A DNA stretch of 64,000 nucleotides from Microplitis mediator (Eukaryota > Arthropoda > Insecta > Hymenoptera > Braconidae), in NCBI RefSeq assembly GCF_029852145.1, contig NC_079973.1:7336385-7400384 (forward strand). Direction: 5' to 3'. The notes beneath the pieces were generated by a model, which worked only from the letters and a program-made list of their open reading frames with translations, ran no database searches and was not told the origin of the DNA. Both the position numbers and the translations under genes were made by a program. Positions 24,416-37,249 of the stretch are shown here, one piece after another. The number at the start of each line of letters is the position of its first letter. Position 1 is the first letter of the stretch.

Positions 24416-25189
24416 ATTTAAGTATCCATTTATTATTTAATTAAAAAATATAAACTATTATAAATTATTATTGTTTATTATTTCATTGGTTGGATCGCGT
24501 TTAAGAGGCGCGAGTAAATTACGTCGATTAATTGGCTACCGATGATAATCTTATGCTCAAGACTGACATCAAGACTGTAAAGAATTAATGAGTCCTCGAA
24601 CGATTGATCGTTTGGAATCTATAAGCTTGATCGATTACCACAAGAGTATCGCTGAGTATCGGACTTGGACATAAAATAGTGGATAATTTTTTATTAAAGA
24701 AAAGGAAAGGATTTAAATTTATAATTTTTTTTTTTATGAGAATATTATTCAGATGTGATGATTTTAATGGCAGGTTGATTAGAGAGCGCATAATTTTTAA
24801 AATAAAATGTTTGATGGATTGGAATATATGAAATAGGAGGATTTGATTTGTATAGTTTAGAATTGACGGCTGAGACTAGAAAAGCATTAGATGCAATAAA
24901 GAATTTTTAGCTGGTGGTTGAACGGCTGTCGCGTTGCAAGTATTTTGACTTTTACGAGCAAGTAACTGAGCTTGTCTTGAGGAATCCGAATGAAACTTAA
25001 GTTAAGTATAGGGATTTTACGATCGAATTTTCTTGGCAGTTTTTTAGGTGCGGCTCTGTTACCATTTTTATGGAATTTTTTTATATTTGCGATTTTATTG
25101 TATACATTTAAACTGCTAGCTTGTATGTGTGAATAATTTTTTTTTTTTAGTTAAAAAAAAATTATTTATTATATTTTTTAACATCTTCA

Positions 25190-25490
25190 TCAAAAAGTTA
25201 AACTTTGAATTTAAATTTAAGCAAAATTATATGAAATACAAAAAAAATGTATGAATACAATTTTATTGGAAATTTAATTTCCTATAAAAAAGGTCTGATA
25301 CATTTTTACTGTATCTCTAATAAATTTGCCAGAATATAAATTCAAAGTCTTGAGCATAAAATAGAAAATTTAATAAAAATAATTTTTATAAACTTTAAAT
25401 TAAATTTGTGACAAAACTATCAAAGTTACAAAAAAATTAATAAGGATCTTTTTTGTAGCTCATAAAATTTTCTACAAAAAAGGTCTGATT
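25190..25490. repeat. CCTTTTTTGTAG hairpin repeat
   Basis: TTGGAAATTTAATTTCC followed by AAAAAAGGTC, and GATCTTTTTTGTAGCTCA paired with CTACAAAAAAGGTC, lie within 300 bp. It is the same family as at 10335-10660. Confidence 0.5.
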
Positions 25491-26306
25491 AATTTTTTCT
25501 CTAAAATAAATATTTCCGGCCCAATAAAAATAAATCAAATTTTTCTATAAAATTCTATTTCCCTCTCTCATTATTTAATAAACACCAGTAACCATAAATT
25601 ACTCACCTAATATCGCAAAATTCACGTACTAATACCCAATTATATTTTACCGTTTGCTCCCAAGAAACCATCTGAGATATAGAAAGGGTAGAAATTTTCC
25701 GTCGACGTGTTTCGATTCCATTCTTTCTCTCTTTTTCTCTTTTTCTCTTAACATCTTAGCATCTCAGCCGATGTAGAGATGTATGTATGTGTGTGCGATC
25801 GATCCACGTTTGAGTTTAATAGCCTGAGAATACCGCTACAACATCTTATCCATGTTCTTCCGTGGCCCTTAATCAAGACACTGCTCCAAGCTCACAAGAA
25901 ATCTCCAGAATCAAAATCACGCGTCTCAGAAAAGATTCGCGACCGAATCAAAACATCTATAATCAAAAAATTGCCTTTTAATTTAATAATAATCATTATC
26001 AAATAGTTCTTCTTGTTAAAAAATAATTTTTCTTTTTTCTAATAGATAGAAAAAGAGTAAAAGTTGGGGATACGGTTGTCGTTAACGAGATACTGCTTTT
26101 CTAATTTAAGTCAAAGGTAATTTGTGGGTGTTTGTGTATCTTATTGACACCACTATCATGATTTAAATGTATGTATATGTACGTGAATATGTAAGTTAGA
26201 CACGCGACTAGCTTGTGTACACTTTATCAAACCAAGTCTCGGCTTGTGCTTTTCTTAAAGGTACACATGGGCAATAGATTACAATTATCCGAACATGAGG
26301 CGGACA

Positions 26307-26346
26307 GTCTTGCTCTTGGTCTTGCTCTTGCTCTTGGTCTTGTTGT
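26307..26346 (+). repeat. CTTGCTCTTGGT minisatellite
   Basis: About six units of TTGCTC or TTGGTC in tandem, in an open frame that translates to a Leu-Ala-Leu-Gly run. Chance extension of a simple repeat explains the frame, so I do not call a gene. Confidence 0.6.
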
Positions 26347-26811
26347 TATTCCTTGCTGTTGGGCTTTGGTCAAGCTGTTAGGTTTTGGTCTATGGGTTTT
26401 ATTTAACGTGACGAGTTAAACAGCGATGGGGTGAGAACGGAAAATTATAGTTGCTAACGTGGGAGTTTAAGTTGCTTGTAGTATAACGTCGTCTGTAACA
26501 TTAACATGGGATTAAAATCATGCCTTTTAATTATAATTTACTGAATATTATTAATAGATTATCGAAAGATTATTATAATTTTTTACTTTTTATAATTATT
26601 GATTTCGAATTTCAATTTATGGATTAAAAGTGCAGCAGGTTTTAGTGGACTATTAATTTACGCGTAAAACGACCTACGGTAATAATTAATGTCATTCGAG
26701 GTAAAAATCAAGTCAAAATAAAAGTAAAGAATTTATTGAATTTTTTTTTTTTGCATTCAATTACAATTTTGAGTACCAATTAAATTTTTTTTTATAATAC
26801 TGAAATCAGCC

Positions 26812-27200
26812 ATGATCCTGAAGTTAGCCGAGGTCTAATAATTTTTGATTTTTTTTTAGACAGTAAATTATAAAAAAAAAATATTTAAAAAAATTGCACC
26901 TATAGTTTTTTAGATTTTCTATGTGTGCATTTTTTAATTTTATTTTTTTCTGTAATTGAATTGTTGAAAAAAAAATCCGGAAATTTTTAATTGTCGGTTG
27001 ACTTCAGGATCATAATCAGCCGACGTCTAATAATTTTTGAATTGTTTTAAAAATGATAAATTAAAAAAAAAAATATTTTCAAAAATTGCACATACAGATT
27101 TTTTAATTTTTTACATGTGCATATTTTTAGTTTTTTTTTTTTTTTAAATTAAATTGTTGAAAAAAAAATTTGAAAGTTGTGAATTGTCTGCTAACTTCAA
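26812..27200. repeat. two tandem copies of a 190-bp dispersed repeat
   Basis: Each unit has TCAGCCGACGTCTAATAATT (first copy TTAGCCGAGGTCTAATAATT), then TTTTTGAT, a GTGCAT, a TTGTTGAAAAAAAA and an AATTGTC. The period is about 191 bp. A reverse-complement copy is at 59085-59255. Confidence 0.6.
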
Positions 27201-28447
27201 AATAATTTTTTTTGTTTTAAATCAAAATTTAATTTAGTAGATTATTAAATTCTGCATAAAATAATTTATAACAATAATACGTTTAAAAAAAAAAATTAAT
27301 AAAGATTTTTTTCTGACTAATTCCCACCGATTTGAATAATTAATTACTAGGGCATTAGTTTTTTTTTCTTGGCTACTTTACTAAAGACGACAAAAGAAAA
27401 AATAACACACAATCGGAACTAAAAAACAAATAAAAACGAATTGCGTGTTTGAAACAAGGAAGTTATTCAAATGAATAGAATTTAAAAAATAATAATAATA
27501 AAAGGAACTTATTCAACACAGATCTCTCTTATTGTCTTTGATGGGAGTTACGATACTGTAAGTTAAATTATTAAGATCATAAATCATAATGTATAGAAAC
27601 AAAAAAGTCAAACAAGCAATGAAATATAATGCAGCCAAAGACAAGTGATTGTAATATATATACATATATAAGTATATCTATATTTATGAGGAAATGGAAA
27701 TTCGCTAGACATGAAAAGAGCCAGAAACCGGAAGTCTCGAATCCAGTGCCACGCAGGAAGAGAGTTTCAATTAAGTAAATTAATTCGATACCGGATGCGG
27801 TGTGTTGTCGAGCTTGTGGAAATTCGCATCTACACATCCACTCATCCCCTATTTTTTTTTAGCACAACTATGTATTCAAAACAACATTATCTGATACAGT
27901 TCATTCACTCCACTTGTTTTAATTGTAACTGTTACCAGTTTTATTTTTAAATTCCCATTGTAGCTTTCACTCAATAATTGATTTTAATTATAGGCGTCGA
28001 GGTTCATTATTATTTAATTGAAACTGCATTGGTATCAATATTACTTATTATCTAACAGTAAAATGGTATTGTATTGAGGGTTAAAACTATGCTACGAAAT
28101 TAAACCGGAATTAAGAGTGAAATAAATTGACTTTATGCGTGGGCATCTTGGTATCATAAGAAATATAGCTTTGATTTACTGCCGGCTAGAACTTTAATCT
28201 CTTGCAACTTGACACTTGTATCTTTTAAATTAAATACAAAAAAAAATATATTTTTTTTTTTTTTTTAATATAATTTTTACTTTAAACAAAAATAATATCA
28301 GTAATTTAAAAAAATACAGCCTTCACTTATTGATTTTCAAAAAATTTTTCTTGTCAATAATTTCTTTTACTAAATTAATAAAAATATATAATAAAAAAAA
28401 ACTTTAAATTTTTAGATGACCGAAAATTTTTAAATTAATTATTTTTA

Positions 28448-29233
28448 TACACTGTAACAAATTGGGAGTGAATTCGGAGTTATCACAAGTTTTATTTAAA
28501 TCCGAATTCACTCCGTTTTGAAGTTTTCCCGGGTAAAAAATAAAACTTGATTTAGAGTTGGTTTACCAAGTCGAAATTTGGAGCCGTTTTTCACAAGACA
28601 AACTCGACTTTTTTTACGGAAAAATGAAATACATTGAGTTTTCGCCTTGGTTTAGACTTAACTGGCTTACTTAATCACGATTTAAGACGAAAAAGTTTAA
28701 ATCAAGTCGAAATTGACTTGGTTTAGACTTATTCGACTTAAAATGTAAGGCGAAAAAGTCTAAATCAAGTCGAAACTGACTTGATGTAGACTTATTCGAC
28801 TTAAATTATAAGTCGAAAAAGTCAAAACTAAGGTGAAATAATTTTTATATATTAAGGTGAAAGTAAGGCGAATAAATGACTTTTTTTCGACTTGGTTTAG
28901 CAAGTCAAAAGTAATGTGAATGACTATCGTGCTCAAAGTAAAGACAAATAAGTTGAAACTAAGATGAAAAAAGTTCAAAAAGTTGAAAAAAATTAAATTT
29001 AAGTCGAAAAAGTCGAGATCTTATCAAAAAATCGTCGGCAAATCGATAACTTCAAAAAAAAATAAGGCGAAGCGAGCCTGAATCAAGTTTTGTTTTTCAC
29101 CCGGGTTAATATCAAAATAAACTTCGTTTAGGAGTGAATTTCACTCCGAGGGAATTAAATAAAGAAACAGTCATCCGCTCCTCATTTCCTCCGGATTTAC
29201 TCCGCGTTCACTCCGCTAATTTTTTACAGTGTA
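28448..29233. mobile_element. 786-bp MITE with TACACTGTAA ends
   Basis: It starts TACACTGTAACAAATTGGGA and ends AATTTTTTACAGTGTA. Next to both ends are GGAGTGAATTC/GAATTCACTCC motifs. The interior is made of many diverged copies of a unit like AAGTCGAAAAAGTC with GACTTGGTTTAGACTT on the other strand. It has no coding capacity. A shorter relative is at 38503-38727. Confidence 0.7.
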
Positions 29234-29877
29234 ATAGACCGATGAAAATATTTTTATTACAAAAATTGTTATCTGGAAATAAAATTAGGAAATAGATGAA
29301 ATACTATCAACAAGATATTATAATTTATCCATACAATATATTGTAGCTAGATGAGTTTTTAAAAAGTCACATTATAAGAACAATGCAATTTACGTCGAGT
29401 CAGCATTTTAAAATTACCTGGTGGTCCACGTCCCTTGCCTACATATTTTAATAATTCAACGGCGTCTTTGGGCCTTTATATATCTACATATCTCACAATT
29501 CTCTCTCATACTTATCCTTATACTTATACTTATACTTATAATATAATGTAACGCACTAACAGTAAGATAGAAGAGAAAAAGAGAGAGAGAGAGAGAGAGA
29601 GGACTAAGCAATAATACAAACGTATTCGTATGTTAATTTAGTCGGCAAGTATGTATCTCTTGAAGACTCTAGTCTTGAAGATATTTCATTCTCTTTACTA
29701 TGCCCTATACATTGTTGATGTTGACTGTGAAGATGAGACCGGTCAAACCTCAAAGAAATATATATATAATAAACCAATTTTACAAGTAAAAGAGAGTGAG
29801 AGAGAGAATGAAAAATGATTTAAAAAAATTGAAAAAAGACACTAAGATAAACTAGTATCCTAGTGATGTGTTGTGTC

Positions 29878-29905
29878 GAGTTGAGTTGAGTTGAGTCGAG
29901 TCTTG
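29878..29905. repeat. GAGTT pentamer repeat
   Basis: Five to six copies of GAGTT or GAGTC in tandem. A simple repeat. Confidence 0.6.
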
Positions 29906-30544
29906 TGTTGATAAAGATGAGAATGAAGCAGTTGAAGTGAAGGTTTCCGGCTGACAATTGAAACTGTCATGTTCGTATGAAGTAAATAGGTTGCGTGGGC
30001 TAGTCATACATTCTTCGAGACACCTCTCACGCTTGGAACTAATCGAAAAATTATTATATAATAATCTTATGAACTCCGAGATACTTAATATTAATGTTTA
30101 AATAACTAAAGCTAAAACTTTTTGTTTTGTTATTTAAATTTAGTTTTTTATGATATTAATTTTACGGATTTTAACGGGTGATATCAATGAAAAGGTAGAT
30201 GTAGTAACGTGAAAAATACTCGTCCCACGTTTTTAAAAAAATTTTTTTTTTTTTTATTATTTATTTAAGTGGATAAAAATTCTTAAGTCGCGGACAGTCG
30301 TGACGAGCATCAGCATCTTGATACTTTGCTAATTGGCCTCGATTACCAGGACACGGGTCAGACATATACTGATTTCACGTACAATTAGTGACAATGTCAA
30401 TAATATATCTTAGCTATTTATTTAATTGGATTTAATTTAAACGATCTGGCCATGATTTATTTTTATTTAAACAATTTTAACGTAATCTTAATTATTCTCA
30501 TTTATTTTATTAATTACTCGTAAACTTTAAATTTAACGTTAATT

Positions 30545-30790
30545 ATCCTCAGGACCTTTTTTGTAGGAAATTAAATTTTTTACAATTAAGTCCTGAGTCA
30601 TTTTCACTTAAATTTCAATACTTTTTCCACATTCGTAATTCAAACTTTGTACCAAATTTTTATTTTATTTTTCTTGAAAACTTTGAATTAAGATTCTGGA
30701 TAAATTATCAGAGATATGATAAAATGTAAAGAATACTTTTTTACAGAGAATTAAATTTTCTTTAAAAAAGGTGTCTTTAGTTTTTCACGT
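30545..30790. repeat. CCTTTTTTGTAG hairpin repeat before the Notch exon
   Basis: GGACCTTTTTTGTAGGAAATTAAATTT is present near 30551-30577 (described in part), with AATTAAATTTTC and AAAAAAGGTG near 30750. It ends about 110 bp before the acceptor at 30901. Confidence 0.5.
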
Positions 30791-30901
30791 AAAATTAATA
30801 GTTGAGGTTCTAGAGTCAGTTGAAGATTGAAATTAAAAAATTTTTAAATGAAAACATTTACGTTTTAAATAAATAAATAAATAAATAATAATAATTTACA
30901 G

Positions 30902-31445
30902 GTTACACAGGAACACAATGTGAGATAGACATCAATGAATGTGCAACAAATCCATGCTTGAACAACGGCATATGTACAGACCTGGTGAATTCATTCAAAT
31001 GTGACTGCGCTAAAGGATTTGCTGGATCGCATTGTCAGATAAACATAGACGATTGTGCGTCAGCGCCATGTAAAAATGGTGGCACATGCCAAGACTCGAT
31101 AGCCAAATATACATGTGAATGTCCACCAGGATTTACTGGTGCATCTTGTGAAACGAATATCAATGACTGCCAGTCGAATCCATGTCACAGCGGTACTTGT
31201 ATAGATGGAGAGAATTCCTTCACCTGTAGCTGCTTCCCTGGTTTCACTGGGAAATTGTGTCAAACTCAGATTGACGAGTGTGAGAGTAATCCTTGTCAGT
31301 TTGGTGGTAGATGTGAGGACAGAATAAATGGATATCAGTGCATATGTCGACCTGGTACTTCTGGTACTAATTGTGAAATAAATGTCAATGAATGCTACAG
31401 CAATCCTTGCAGAAATGGCGCCAGATGCAACGACGGTATCAATAG
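30902..31445 (+). CDS. Notch exon: end of EGF12 to EGF17
   Basis: The acceptor TTTACAG precedes GTTACACAGG. The exon enters at phase 1 (the first G of the Gly codon comes from the upstream exon) and continues YTGTQCEIDINEC, matching the EGF12/13 junction of fly Notch. It ends in ATCAATAG before GTTTGT, at phase 2 within an Arg codon of EGF17. The reading frame is open throughout, and the codons favour A/T in third position. Confidence 0.93.
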
Positions 31446-34400
31446 GTTTGTATTTTTTACAATTATATCAATTTTATTCATTTATCAATTAATCCATCAA
31501 TGTCAATCAAGTGATCAGAGTTACTATGTATCTCTTTTTACATTACCCAAATTTTTATTTATTTTTTATTTTTATTATAATTACAAAGCCAATTAACTTT
31601 TATACTAATATAAGATTCCTTGTTCGCTTTTTCTTTTTCAATTCTACGGTCGTATCACTACTTGAGAAGCAATCGGATGCCTGGTCTAGGATGGTACGTA
31701 ATATTATTTGAAAAGAAAAGTGTGCCAGAGTGTGTTTTATATAATTTTTTTTTAATTTACGTGTTTTATCACTGCTTTTTTTTCATTTCACCCTCACGGC
31801 TATCCCTATTTTGTTTTTGGTTTTTTTTTATTTCAATGACATTAAAAAAATTAATTTTATTATTTACATCTCAAGACAAGTAATAAAAATAATTTTTCGT
31901 ATTTTAGAAATTTCAAAATAATAAAAGATTTCTAAAAAAAAATCTTAAAAATTTGTTTTTTTTTAATTGCAGGTATTCATGTGAGTGCGAACCAGGATTC
32001 ACCGGACAGCACTGCGAAACAGACATAAACGAGTGCTCTAGTAACCCATGTGCCAACGGCGGTCGCTGCATTGATTTGATAAACGGATACCGGTGCGAAT
32101 GCCCCCGAGGTTATTACGACGCGCGATGTCTGAGCGACATCGACGAGTGTGCAAGCAACCCGTGCGTCAACGGCGGGACCTGCGAGGACGGAGTGAATCA
32201 GTTTATTTGCCACTGCCTTCCAGGGTACGGTGGCAAGCGCTGCGAAGCGGACATCGACGAGTGTGGATCCAACCCCTGTCAGCACGGCGGCTCGTGCATC
32301 GACCACTTGAACGACTACAGCTGCCAATGTCTTCCCGGTTACGCAGGCATCAACTGCGAGACAAACATCGACGACTGCGCAGCGAATCCTTGTCAAAACG
32401 GTGGTTCCTGCATCGACCTCGTCAACGACTACAAGTGCGTCTGCGAGTTACCTCACACAGGCCGCAACTGCGAGGAAAAATTGGACCCTTGTTCACCCAA
32501 CAAGTGTCTTCACGGCGCAAAATGTACTCCGTCATCGAATTTCTTGGACTTTGCTTGTACTTGTACCGTCGGATACACAGGTCGTCTCTGCGACGAAGAT
32601 GTCGACGAGTGTGTAATGACATCCCCGTGTCGTAATGGAGCGACATGTCGCAACACAAATGGCTCTTATCACTGCGTTTGTGCAAAAGGTTACGAAGGAC
32701 GTGACTGCATAATAAATACCGATGACTGCGCGTCATTTCCTTGTCAAAACGGCGGTACTTGTTTAGATGGAATCGGTGATTACACGTGTCTATGCGTTGA
32801 CGGTTTCAATGGTAAGCATTGTGAGCTAGATGTCGATGAATGTCAATCATCACCCTGTCAAAATGGTGCCATTTGTAATCAATACGTTAATTCGTACACT
32901 TGTCAATGTCAATTAGGATTCTCTGGTATTAATTGTCAAACAAATGATGACGATTGTACGATAAGCAGTTGTATGAATAACGGAAAATGTATTGATGGTA
33001 TTAATAATTACACATGCGTTTGTCAGCCAGGTTACACAGGTTCAAATTGTCAGTATCGAATAAACGAATGTGACAGCTCACCTTGTCTTAACGGTGCTAC
33101 TTGTTATGATGATATTAATCATCATTACACATGTCACTGTCCTTATGGATACACTGGACAACGTTGTGATATGTACGTTGACTGGTGCGCGGATAAACCC
33201 TGCGAGAATGGTGCAGCTTGTGTACAACATAAAAATAAATATCACTGTAATTGTTCGCCAGGTTGGACAGGTAAAGTTTGTGATGTTGAAATGGTATCTT
33301 GTAAAGACGCAGCAATACGTAAAAATGTACCCGAAGAATATTTATGTAATAATGGTACGTGCGAAGATATTGGCAACAGTCATCGGTGTCATTGTCTTGA
33401 GGGTTATACAGGATCATATTGTCAAGAAGAAATAAACGAATGTGACTCAGCGCCTTGTCAAAATGGTGCGACTTGTAAAGATCTTGTTGGTTTGTATCAG
33501 TGCCTGTGTACAAAAGGTTTTCAAGGACAAAATTGTGAACTAAATATCGATGATTGTCGTAATAATCCTTGTTCTCATGGTGGTAAATGTCATGATTTGA
33601 TAAACAATTTCAGTTGTTCATGTCCACCAGGTACACTGGGTATTCTTTGTGAAATAAATGTTGATGATTGTGTTGAAGGTGCTTGTCACAATAACGGTAC
33701 TTGTACTGATAAAGTTGGTGGATTCGAATGTACATGTCCTCCAGGTTTTGTCGGTCCACGTTGTGAAGGTGACATAAATGAGTGTCTTTCTAATCCTTGT
33801 ACCAATCCAGGTACCCAAGATTGCGTTCAACTGGTTAATAATTATCACTGTAATTGTAAGCCCGGTTACATGGGACGTCATTGTGAAGTTAAAGTTAACT
33901 TTTGTGACAGTTCTCCTTGTCAAAATGGTGGTGTCTGTACAGCTAAGCAAGCCGGTCATACTTGTCTATGTCCAGCAGATTATTATGGACATAATTGTGA
34001 ATTTGCTGGATCATACTGCGATAATAAACCTTGTTTACATGGTGGTACTTGTCGTCCTGCTTCTACGGAAATGGGTTACCGGTGCTACTGTCCGCCAGGA
34101 ACTTCAGGTACTCATTGTGAAATAGACGCTAAAGACGAGTGTGAAAGTAATCCTTGTCAACAACCCGACGCTTTGTGTGAAAATCTTGTCGGTGATTACG
34201 CTTGTTACTGTCCACCCAAGTGGACCGGCAAGAATTGCGAGATTTATGACAACAATAGTCGCGGTGGGATCTTCGACAGACCCAATTCCATGATACCCAA
34301 TAGGAAAAATGCTTATGAACTGGATCTAGCTCGGGAAAAACAAAAGTGCATGGAAAATAGATGTGACCAAAAAGCCGGAAATGGACGTTGTGATCAAGAA

Positions 34401-37217
34401 TGTAATCGGTATGCATGTAATTTTGATGGCAATGATTGTTCACTTGGTATTAATCCATGGCATAATTGTACGGCTCCAGTAAAGTGTTGGGAAGTATTTA
34501 TGAACGGTGTTTGCGACGAAGTATGTAATAATGCTCAATGTTTATTTGATGGACGTGATTGTGAGAAAAAATTAGCCCCTTGTAATCCAATATATGACGC
34601 GTATTGTCGGAAACATTATGCCAATGGTTACTGTGATTACGGATGTAACAACGAGGAGTGTAATTGGGACGGATTGGATTGTGAAAATGAACCCGAATCA
34701 CTTGCCGAGGGTGTGATATCAATAGTAGTACGTATGGATATGAAGTCATTTCTCGATGAATCGGTTGCATTTTTACGTGAGATAGGTCACCAATTACGTA
34801 CTACCTTGCGTATTAAATTAGACGAACTGGGCAATCAAATGATTTATCCAGTTAATGATAATCGTGACTCATCAATACAGTCTTCGGTATTCAGTAGACC
34901 GTCTGGAGGTTATCCGGGAAATAAAAATGGTATAAAAGTGCTATTGGAAATTGACAATCGTAAATGTACAACAACTGAGGGTAAGGTTTGTTTCTCGACA
35001 GCCAATGAAGCTGCGGAATATCTGGCAGCGACTGCATCCAAACATTCGTTGCCAAACAGTTATCCTATTGAGTCAGTAACGGGACTTGTACATCTTGATC
35101 CAGAGTATCCAGATACCCCAACTAACTATAAATATGTTTTTATTGGTGTTGTTATCGTTGTTTTGGGTGGAATGTTCGTAGGAGTTCTGGTTACTGCACA
35201 GAAAAAACGTGCTGTTGGTATAACTTGGTTCCCTGAAGGATTTTTGCGGTCTAGTGCAGGCAGTGGCCAGCGTAGACGCAGTCGTAGACGTGGTCCAGAT
35301 GGCCAGGAAATGCGTAATCTCAACAAACAACCTTCTGTTAATTGTATGGACATTGATGTAGGAAATGGTCGCGGACAGCGGTGGTCTGATGATGAATCTG
35401 ATTTACCACCTTCTAAACGAATGCGCGCAATTGAACCTGGTTATGCCAGTGACCACACTGCTATCACTGATTATGAGGAAGCTGAGCCGCGTATGTGGAC
35501 ACAACAGCATTTGGATGCCGCAGAAATACGTCGTCCTGATGCTAATGGAGTACTGACACCACCGAGTCTTGAACACGGTCAAGATATTGACGCACGAGGA
35601 CCCTGTGGTATGACACCGCTGATGGTCGCTGCTGTACGAGGCGGTGGACTGGATACTGGTGAAGAAGACGATGACAGTGACGGTACTGCTGCTGTTATTG
35701 CTGATTTGGTTGCTCAGGGCGCAGATTTAAATGCGACTACTGACAAAAGCGGCGAGACTTCATTACATTTGGCAGCACGTTACGCACGAGCTGACGCAGC
35801 AAAACGTTTGCTTGATGCTGGCGCTGATGCCAACTCACAAGACAACACAGGACGTACTCCATTACACTCGGCAGTTGCTGCCGATGCAATGGGTGTCTTT
35901 CAAATATTGTTACGTAACCGAGCTACCAATTTAAATGCTCGTATGCACGACGGTACCACTCCGTTGATACTCGCAGCCCGTCTGGCTACTGAGGGAATGG
36001 TCGAAGACTTGATAAACGCCGATGCGGACATCAATGCAGCTGACAATAGTGGAAAAACTGCACTCCATTGGGCAGCGGCTGTCAATAATGTCGACGCAGT
36101 TAATATTTTACTAGTACACGGTGCTAATCGTGACGCTCAAGATGACAAAGACGAGACACCGCTTTTCTTGGCTGCCCGGGAAGGAAGCTTTGAAGCCTGT
36201 AAAGCTCTACTAGACACATTTGCCAATCGCGAAATTACTGACCACATGGACAGGCTGCCACGTGATGTCGCCAGTGAACGATTGCATCACGATATTGTGC
36301 GGCTACTTGATGAACATGTACCACGATCACCACAAATGGTTTCGGTTATGCCCAATGGACCTCTTATGGGTAAGTTTATTCATCTATTTACTTATAACTA
36401 TTTAATAACAATAACAACAACAACAACAATTATTAATTTAATGTTAATTTTACTTGTTACAGGTTCACCAAATCATTCACAATTAATAACACCGCCAACA
36501 GTAATTGGCTCGGCGCCAAAACAATCAAAGGCAAAGAAACGTCCAAAAACAAATGGACCTGGAAATCCAACCTCACCAGATTCCGAAGGCGCTGTTGTTG
36601 CAGCGGTTCGTAGAAAACCATCAGTTAAAAAATTAGCAGTAAAACGTGGTGCGCAACCACCAAATCAAGAAATTCCTCAGGGTGCTGAAGGGGCTGAAGG
36701 TAATCTACCAAGTCCATATGACAGTGCCAGTCTTTATAGTAATGCACTGCCATTAGTAAGTCACACAACGACAACAGCTAAACAACCACCTCCATATGAA
36801 GATTGTATCAAGGGACAATCAATGCAAACACTACAGCAATTAGGTCTTGATACATTTACAACAACCTACGGTTTACCAAATTTTCATGACCAATTATTAG
36901 CACCTCATCAACGTCAAACGCAGGGGATGATAAATACTCTGTCACCGCCATACAGTAATCAATCACCACCACATTCAGTTCAATCAAACATGACATTATC
37001 GCCTCAGGCGAGTTACATGGGCTCGCCATCGCCGGCTAAAAGTCGGCCATCACTGCCAACATCTCCCACTCATATCGCCGCGATGCGACAAGCGACGCAT
37101 CAAAAACACGGTGGTATGCCGCCAGTAGGTTTTGACTTCGAGACACTGCCCTACGCCACCGGTCCAACTCAGATGCAGCAGATGCAGCAGACACAGCAGC
37201 AACAACAGCAGCAGCAG

Positions 37218-37249
<32 letters not shown>

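Larger units (their letters stand above)
20847..30901 (+). other. probable 3' part of a long Notch intron
   Basis: It ends at the acceptor TTTACAG (30896-30901) in front of an EGF-encoding exon. I found no protein gene inside. GC-richer islands near 22260-22330, 22440-22520, 23095-23180, 24490-24560 and 30290-30400 could be cis-regulatory. Confidence 0.5.

Noticed and set aside
26213..26419. 68-codon frame with a Leu-Ala-Leu-Gly run
   Set aside because: Explained by the CTTGCTCTTGGT minisatellite; nothing else supports a gene.
31977..32396. 139-codon minus-strand frame over Notch EGF repeats
   Set aside because: Antisense shadow of a GC-rich, periodic coding exon; the repeats make stop-free antisense frames likely.
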